In this document: positions 60,226-64,000 of the stretch, one piece after another | Layout of the letters: each line of letters opens with the position of its first letter | How positions within the stretch are numbered: the stretch's first letter is position 1 | DNA from: Larkinella insperata | Lineage (GTDB): Bacteria; Bacteroidota; Bacteroidia; Cytophagales; Spirosomataceae | Assembly (NCBI RefSeq): GCF_026248825.1 | Contig: NZ_CP110973.1 | Coordinates: forward strand, 2,499,001 to 2,563,000 | DNA: 64,000 nucleotides | Direction: 5' to 3' | The notes under the pieces: generated by a model | Databases searched by the model: none | The model's input: only the letters and a program-made list of their open reading frames with translations | What the model was told of the DNA's origin: nothing | Translations under genes and position numbers: made by a program

Positions 60226-61203
60226 TTACCAACGGGTGAGTCCCAGCAGCTTTTGCCCTAAGTCGCTTAATTCGGCCGTTTGGTAGCGGGTTTGCTCCCA
60301 GCCGCGCGGGTCGCCGGGAAACGCGTACCCCTCGGGGGCTTTGCGGTCGCGCCAGGACGTGATGCGCCACTGCCGCAGGGCTTCGTTGTCTTCCTGCGCG
60401 GGCATCATGGAAATGTACTGCGCAATCCGGACCTTGTTACCCGACACGTTCGGGCGGATACCGTGGGGCTGCGTGCTATTGAAAATCAGTAAGTCACCGG
60501 CTTCCATCTTCACCTTCACCAACTCAAAGCCGGTGGTGTCGGGCTTGAAATGATCGCGGTCGGCGGGTTGGGTCAGCTTCCAGGTGTCGTAGGTGCGATA
60601 CAACTCGGGAATGCACTGAAAACCGCCCATGTTTTCGTCGGTCTGATCGGCCAGCGCCAGTACGCCCTGCACGTTCTGCGGTTTGGTTTCCGGATCGTAA
60701 TCCCAGTGAATGAATCCTTTAAACTCAAAGCCGGGCCGGGCGGGCAGGTTCAGGTTGGCGCGGTCGATGGTCACCCAGAGTTTTTCGGTACCCCAGATGT
60801 CCACGAACGCATCGTAAACGCGGGGCGTCTGGCGGTTGTCCCAGAGGTATTGATGGTTATAAATTTCAACCATGCCACTGTTGGTCAGTTCCTTCATCTT
60901 CATTTCGGCGCGGGGCGGGGCGTACCAGGTTGCGGGATCGTTGGGGTCTTTTTCCTCGAATGTCCAGAGCAGTTGCGCCAGGCGTTCGGCCTGCTCTTTG
61001 GGGACGGCATTTTTAATGACGATGTACCCGTTCTCGACCCAGAATTTCCAGTCGTCTTCCGACAGGACGCGCAACGGTTTGCCGTTGGAGCGGTCGTTGA
61101 GTTTCAGGTGGCTGCTGGTGGCCGTCGACGGGTTTCCGGGAATATCTTTGTGGGCATTGTCCGGCAGCATCGTCGGATTCAGGGTCGGCGTCATCGTTTC
61201 CAT
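60226..61203 (-). CDS. Phytanoyl-CoA dioxygenase (PhyH) family protein
   Basis: A 325-residue Fe(II)/2-oxoglutarate-type oxygenase. The metal triad is His166 and Asp168 (GFIHWDYDP) and His247 (NSTQPHGIRPN); the 2-oxoglutarate-binding Arg is likely Arg259 (GNKVRIAQY), with Arg250 nearby. WKFWVENGYIVIKNAVPKEQ near residues 53-71 is the family's N-terminal lead. The family hydroxylates lipids, amino acids or small metabolites; the substrate here is unknown. It is transcribed away from an AraC-type regulator that probably controls it. Confidence 0.86.
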   Translation of the reverse strand: METMTPTLNPTMLPDNAHKDIPGNPSTATSSHLKLNDRSNGKPLRVLSEDDWKFWVENGYIVIKNAVPKEQAERLAQLLWTFEEKDPNDPATWYAPPRAEMKMKELTNSGMVEIYNHQYLWDNRQTPRVYDAFVDIWGTEKLWVTIDRANLNLPARPGFEFKGFIHWDYDPETKPQNVQGVLALADQTDENMGGFQCIPELYRTYDTWKLTQPADRDHFKPDTTGFELVKVKMEAGDLLIFNSTQPHGIRPNVSGNKVRIAQYISMMPAQEDNEALRQWRITSWRDRKAPEGYAFPGDPRGWEQTRYQTAELSDLGQKLLGLTRW

Positions 61204-61233
61204 AGAATGGTATTGATTTTAGATTGAATAGGA

Positions 61234-61241
61234 CAAAGGTA
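61234..61241 (-). promoter_or_regulatory. -7 element of the PhyH-like gene
   Basis: The minus strand reads TACCTTTG, a full TAnnTTTG match, 31 nt before the start at 61203. It lies 88 bp from a similar element for the divergent AraC gene. A -33 TTTG at the usual distance is not apparent. Confidence 0.4.
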
Positions 61242-61329
61242 GCGGTGCGCCCGGCTGAAGACTACACCTTGAATAGCCACTATTTGAACTGTATTGATAT
61301 GAATAAACTATTCTTGACCGCTGGATGTA

Positions 61330-61337
61330 TAAATTTG
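61330..61337 (+). promoter_or_regulatory. -7 element of the AraC gene
   Basis: TAAATTTG matches TAnnTTTG exactly, 17 nt before the ATG at 61355. This favours 61355 over an ATG at 61325, which would sit upstream of the likely transcription start. No clear -33 element. Confidence 0.4.
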
Positions 61338-61354
61338 TGCAAATCAATACCGTC

Positions 61355-62197
61355 ATGAAAGCTTATCTGGAGGAAATACAGGCCGATACCAACAGTTCGT
61401 TTCGTCTGCTGCTAACCCCACACCTGAACGATTTTTTTCTATGGCACTTCCATCCGGAATACGAACTGGTGTTTATCGAAAACGCCGACGGACCCCGGCA
61501 CGTTGGCGACCATCTTTCGCGCTACGAAGGCAGCGATCTGGTTTTTATCGGTTCGTACATTCCGCACCTGAACTTCGATTACGGGGTTCGGACGGATTAC
61601 AGGAAGGTGGTGGTTCAGATGCGCGAGGATTTTCTGCGGGATAATTTCCAGAAAATGCCGGAGCTGGCCGACATCGCCCGGCTTTTTGAAATGGCGCGCC
61701 GGGGCATTGCTTTTCACGGAAATACGAAGCGGCAGGTGGGCCGGCGGCTGGTGCGGTTTCACCAGTTATCGCATTTCCGGCAGTTGATTGAGCTGCTGGA
61801 AATCTTCCAGATACTGGCAACATCGCCCGAATACACGCTGCTCAACAGCCGCCCGGTTGAGTCGCCCTACACCATGAAAGAGCAGCAACGGCTCCAGCGC
61901 GTATACCGGTTTATCGATGATCATTACGGACGAAAAATCGAGGTGGCCGAACTCGCCGACCTAACCCACCTGACCATACCAGCGTTTTGCCGGTATTTCA
62001 AAAAGATGACCCGAATGACGTTCACCGAGTTTGTCAACCAGCACCGGGTCCGGGAGGCCAAGCGGTTGCTGCTGGCCGACCAAACCGTTACGGAAGCCTG
62101 TTTCGCCAGTGGTTTCGAGAGCTTGTCGTACTTCAACCGGATTTTCAAGAAGCTAACCGGCCAAAATCCGATGGCGTTCCGGCAGCAGCACCGGTAA
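61355..62197 (+). CDS. AraC family transcriptional regulator
   Basis: A 280-residue regulator (from 61355; 290 if the ATG at 61325 is used). The N-terminal cupin-like sensing domain contains LWHFHPEYELVFIENADGPR and SDLVFIGSYIPHLNFDYG. The C-terminal double helix-turn-helix starts about residue 183 (YRFIDDHYGRKIEVAELADL) and ends ACFASGFESLSYFNRIFKKL, the AraC signature. It is divergent from the PhyH-like gene with close facing promoters, so it probably controls that gene and itself. Its ligand is unknown. It converges with the APC permease gene. Confidence 0.9.
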   Translation: MKAYLEEIQADTNSSFRLLLTPHLNDFFLWHFHPEYELVFIENADGPRHVGDHLSRYEGSDLVFIGSYIPHLNFDYGVRTDYRKVVVQMREDFLRDNFQKMPELADIARLFEMARRGIAFHGNTKRQVGRRLVRFHQLSHFRQLIELLEIFQILATSPEYTLLNSRPVESPYTMKEQQRLQRVYRFIDDHYGRKIEVAELADLTHLTIPAFCRYFKKMTRMTFTEFVNQHRVREAKRLLLADQTVTEACFASGFESLSYFNRIFKKLTGQNPMAFRQQHR

Positions 62198-62233
62198 CCG
62201 CATCCGACCCCCGGGCGGGGGTTGGATGTCGCG

Positions 62234-63601
62234 CTAGCTCTCCGGGGAGCTTTGTCGCTGCCAGAAAAAATAGAAGGGGATGCCGGTGGCAATCAGTCCC
62301 AGACCCATGAGGGCTTCGCGGGGTTGTTCCAGGAGCGTGATGATCACCAGGGTCAGGCAGAAGAGGCAGAAAACGATGGGCAATACCGGGTAGCCAATAA
62401 CTCGGTAGGGGCGGGGCATATCGGGGTGGGAGCGACGGTAAAGGATGACGCCCAACGCCGTGGCGCCGTAGAAAATAAACGACGCGAACACCAGCATGTC
62501 CGTCAACTGATCGAACGAGCCGGACCACACCAGCGCTACCGACCAGACTCCCTGCCAGACGATCGAGACCGAGGGCGTCCGGAACTGGGCGTGAATCTGG
62601 GAGACGGAACGGAAAAATAACCCGTCGCGAGCCATCGCGTAGTAAATCCGGGCTGAAGTCAGGATGGTGCTGTTCGTGGCGTTGAAGGTCGTGCACAAAA
62701 TCAGAACTGACACCAGCGAGGCTCCCGTTGCCCCGCTCACCCGCCGGATCACCTCAACGGCGGCAATTTTCTCCGGCGTTCGGCTGAGGGCCATCAGGTC
62801 TTCAATCGGCAGCACGTACACATACATGGCATTCAGCAGCAGGTAGACCCCCATGACAAAGAACGTTCCCAGGCCGAGCGCCAGCGGTAGATTTCGCTGC
62901 GGATTCTTGATTTCTTCACCAATGAATGCGATGTTGTTCCAGCCGTCGTAGCCCCAAAACGCGCCGAGGGAGGCAATGAATAGGGCTTTCACCAGCACCA
63001 GCCCACTCATAGACCCCGCGTCGAAAACCGGGCTGTTGTGGTTCAGGTTGGCAAAACTACCCAACGGAGAGCTAAAACCCATTGCACTCAGCCCGACGAT
63101 GGTCAGCAGAATGGCGGAGGTCAGCACCCAGCTCACGGCCCCGGCAAACCGGATGCCCCGGTAATTGATCAGACTGAGAAGCGCAATCAGAGCCGATGCG
63201 ATGATTTTTGTTAGGAAACCCGCTTCATCGTCCAGCGCCAGTAAGCCGATCAGCGACTGGGCGAAGATGTGCGCCAAAGCCGCCACGGAAGCTGTTCGAA
63301 CCACCGTGAAGTTGCTCCAGCCGTAGAGAAAGGCAAAAAAGCGGTTGTAAACCTTTTGGTAGTAGGCGTATTCCCCGCCCGACTGCGGAAACATCCCGGC
63401 CATTTCGGCATTGGTCAGCGCCCCGGCCAGACTCACCAGTCCGGCCAGCAGCCAGCAAAGCAGAATCAGGCCGGGCGACTGCAATTCGGCGGCCATCGGA
63501 GCTACCTTCTTGAACACGCCCGACCCAACCATCGTGCTTATGACCAGAATAATGGCAGTCGGTAGACTAAGAACGCGGGCGAGCTTGGCGACGGGTTTCA
63601 T
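62234..63601 (-). CDS. APC family amino acid permease
   Basis: A 455-residue membrane protein with about 12 hydrophobic helices. The first helix carries TAIILVISTMVGSGVFKKVA, the unwound Gly-Ser-Gly substrate-binding segment of the APC (LAT-like) family. FPQSGGEYAYYQKVYNRFFAFLYGW in helix 3 and WGYDGWNNIAFIGEEIKNPQRN in helix 6 are further family markers. It probably imports or exchanges amino acids or small peptides. It starts 4 nt after the stop of the epimerase gene, so the two form a transcript in which the permease may feed or drain that enzyme. Confidence 0.9.
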   Translation of the reverse strand: MKPVAKLARVLSLPTAIILVISTMVGSGVFKKVAPMAAELQSPGLILLCWLLAGLVSLAGALTNAEMAGMFPQSGGEYAYYQKVYNRFFAFLYGWSNFTVVRTASVAALAHIFAQSLIGLLALDDEAGFLTKIIASALIALLSLINYRGIRFAGAVSWVLTSAILLTIVGLSAMGFSSPLGSFANLNHNSPVFDAGSMSGLVLVKALFIASLGAFWGYDGWNNIAFIGEEIKNPQRNLPLALGLGTFFVMGVYLLLNAMYVYVLPIEDLMALSRTPEKIAAVEVIRRVSGATGASLVSVLILCTTFNATNSTILTSARIYYAMARDGLFFRSVSQIHAQFRTPSVSIVWQGVWSVALVWSGSFDQLTDMLVFASFIFYGATALGVILYRRSHPDMPRPYRVIGYPVLPIVFCLFCLTLVIITLLEQPREALMGLGLIATGIPFYFFWQRQSSPES

Positions 63602-63605
63602 CGGC

Positions 63606-64000
63606 TCATAGCGTTAGGTCGGTGACGCCCAGACCCGGCAACCCGTTGGGGCGCATGATGCCGTCTTCGATGATAAAACCGCCTTTGACAACATCTTCGG
63701 CGAGGTCAAGGCTACCGTCCAGATCGATGTAGCGGGTGTTTGGGCAGGCAAAAGCCGCGTGCAGAGCCGCCGTGATGCTGACGATGCTTTCGTCGTTGCA
63801 ACCCCAGAATAAGTCAATGTGACTCAAGCGGGCCACCGTTGCAATGTCGAACGCGCCCCGGATGCCGCCACATTTCATGAGCTTGATGTTGAAAATACCG
63901 AAAGGCTGTGGCTGCTGCGCCAGTTTCAGCGCGGCTTCACCGCCTTTCAGGGACTCATCGGCCGCCAGCCGCTGCCGGATTGCGAGCGGCAACGTCCGGA
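63606..64000 (-). CDS. Enolase-superfamily dipeptide epimerase-like, 5' part missing
   Basis: The frame is open to base 64000 on the minus strand, so the gene enters from outside; about 131 residues of the C-terminal barrel are present. AADESL carries a metal-binding Glu and FNIKLMKCGGIRGA the next catalytic block with Lys, both typical of L-Ala-D/L-Glu epimerases in the mandelate racemase/muconate lactonising group. The C-terminal YIDLDGSLDLAEDVVKGGFIIE and GLPGLGV match too. These enzymes recycle peptidoglycan dipeptides or epimerise other dipeptides. The APC permease is 4 nt downstream. Substrate specificity cannot be judged from this fragment. Confidence 0.82.
   Translation of the reverse strand, partial: RTLPLAIRQRLAADESLKGGEAALKLAQQPQPFGIFNIKLMKCGGIRGAFDIATVARLSHIDLFWGCNDESIVSITAALHAAFACPNTRYIDLDGSLDLAEDVVKGGFIIEDGIMRPNGLPGLGVTDLTL

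Noticed and set aside
1..64000. Search for CRISPR repeats, tRNA, rRNA, insertion sequences and prophage genes
   Set aside because: No regularly spaced repeats, cloverleaf-like segments, transposase motifs or phage structural genes were seen by eye; a covariance-model and repeat search would be decisive.

Overview
The window looks like a chromosomal segment of a Bacteroidota bacterium, most likely order Cytophagales (Spirosomaceae-like: Spirosoma, Larkinella or relatives). The evidence is a FecI/FecR/SusC/SusD cluster with a DUF3823 lipoprotein, LytS/LytTR two-component genes, a PadR regulator paired with an FtsX-type permease, many lipoproteins and outer-membrane proteins, promoters of the Bacteroidota type (TTTG, about 20 nt, TAnnTTTG) and a moderately GC-rich, densely coded sequence. 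The genus is inference. I see no rRNA, tRNA, CRISPR array, insertion sequence or phage genes.

Layout. 1-2.4 kb: end of an acyl-CoA carboxylase beta subunit and a methyltransferase. 2.4-9.2 kb (minus): membrane protein, PhoD-like phosphoesterase, DUF1338/HglS-like dioxygenase, GH20 hexosaminidase, M19 dipeptidase-like enzyme. 9.2-12.0 kb: a 945-residue protein with both a trypsin-like and a subtilisin-like protease domain, preceded by an AT-rich gap. 12.6-14.2 kb: [2Fe-2S] ferredoxin, ferredoxin reductase and a small lipoprotein frame without a normal start codon. 14.4-20.9 kb: PKD lipoprotein, O-antigen-ligase-like protein, acetyltransferase, sulfatase, Crp/Fnr regulator and SnoaL-like protein, with a perfect TGTGA-N6-TCACA site next to the regulator gene. 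21-22.6 kb (minus): DUF72 and GH16. 22.7-27.3 kb: light-sensing cluster of bacteriophytochrome kinase, single-domain response regulator and heme oxygenase, with a convergent PAS kinase. 27.4-33 kb: cupin, MFS transporter, double thioredoxin-fold protein, LytS kinase, two exported unknowns.

33-34.9 kb: an ECF sigma factor overlapping a gene for a transmembrane, barrel-like putative anti-sigma protein. 35-47.8 kb: a second ECF sigma factor, FecR, SusC (with STN signalling domain), SusD, DUF3823, a large dehydrogenase-like/HEAT/cytochrome c lipoprotein and a seven-repeat FG-GAP protein. This reads as one nutrient-uptake locus with its own trans-envelope switch but no classical glycoside hydrolase. 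47.9-56 kb: small membrane protein, GH125 mannosidase, PadR plus FtsX permease, MscS channel. 56.2-58.8 kb: a duplicated, fused LytS-type kinase with its LytTR regulator. 58.8-64 kb: KAS III-like enzyme, phytanoyl-CoA-dioxygenase-like enzyme divergent from an AraC regulator, and an APC permease following an incomplete enolase-superfamily epimerase.

The strongest leads for something unusual are the dual-protease plus M19 gene pair (7.4-12 kb), the kinase whose phosphoacceptor and ATPase halves sit in two separate duplicated modules (56-58 kb), and the Crp-type operator beside its probable regulator (20.4 kb).
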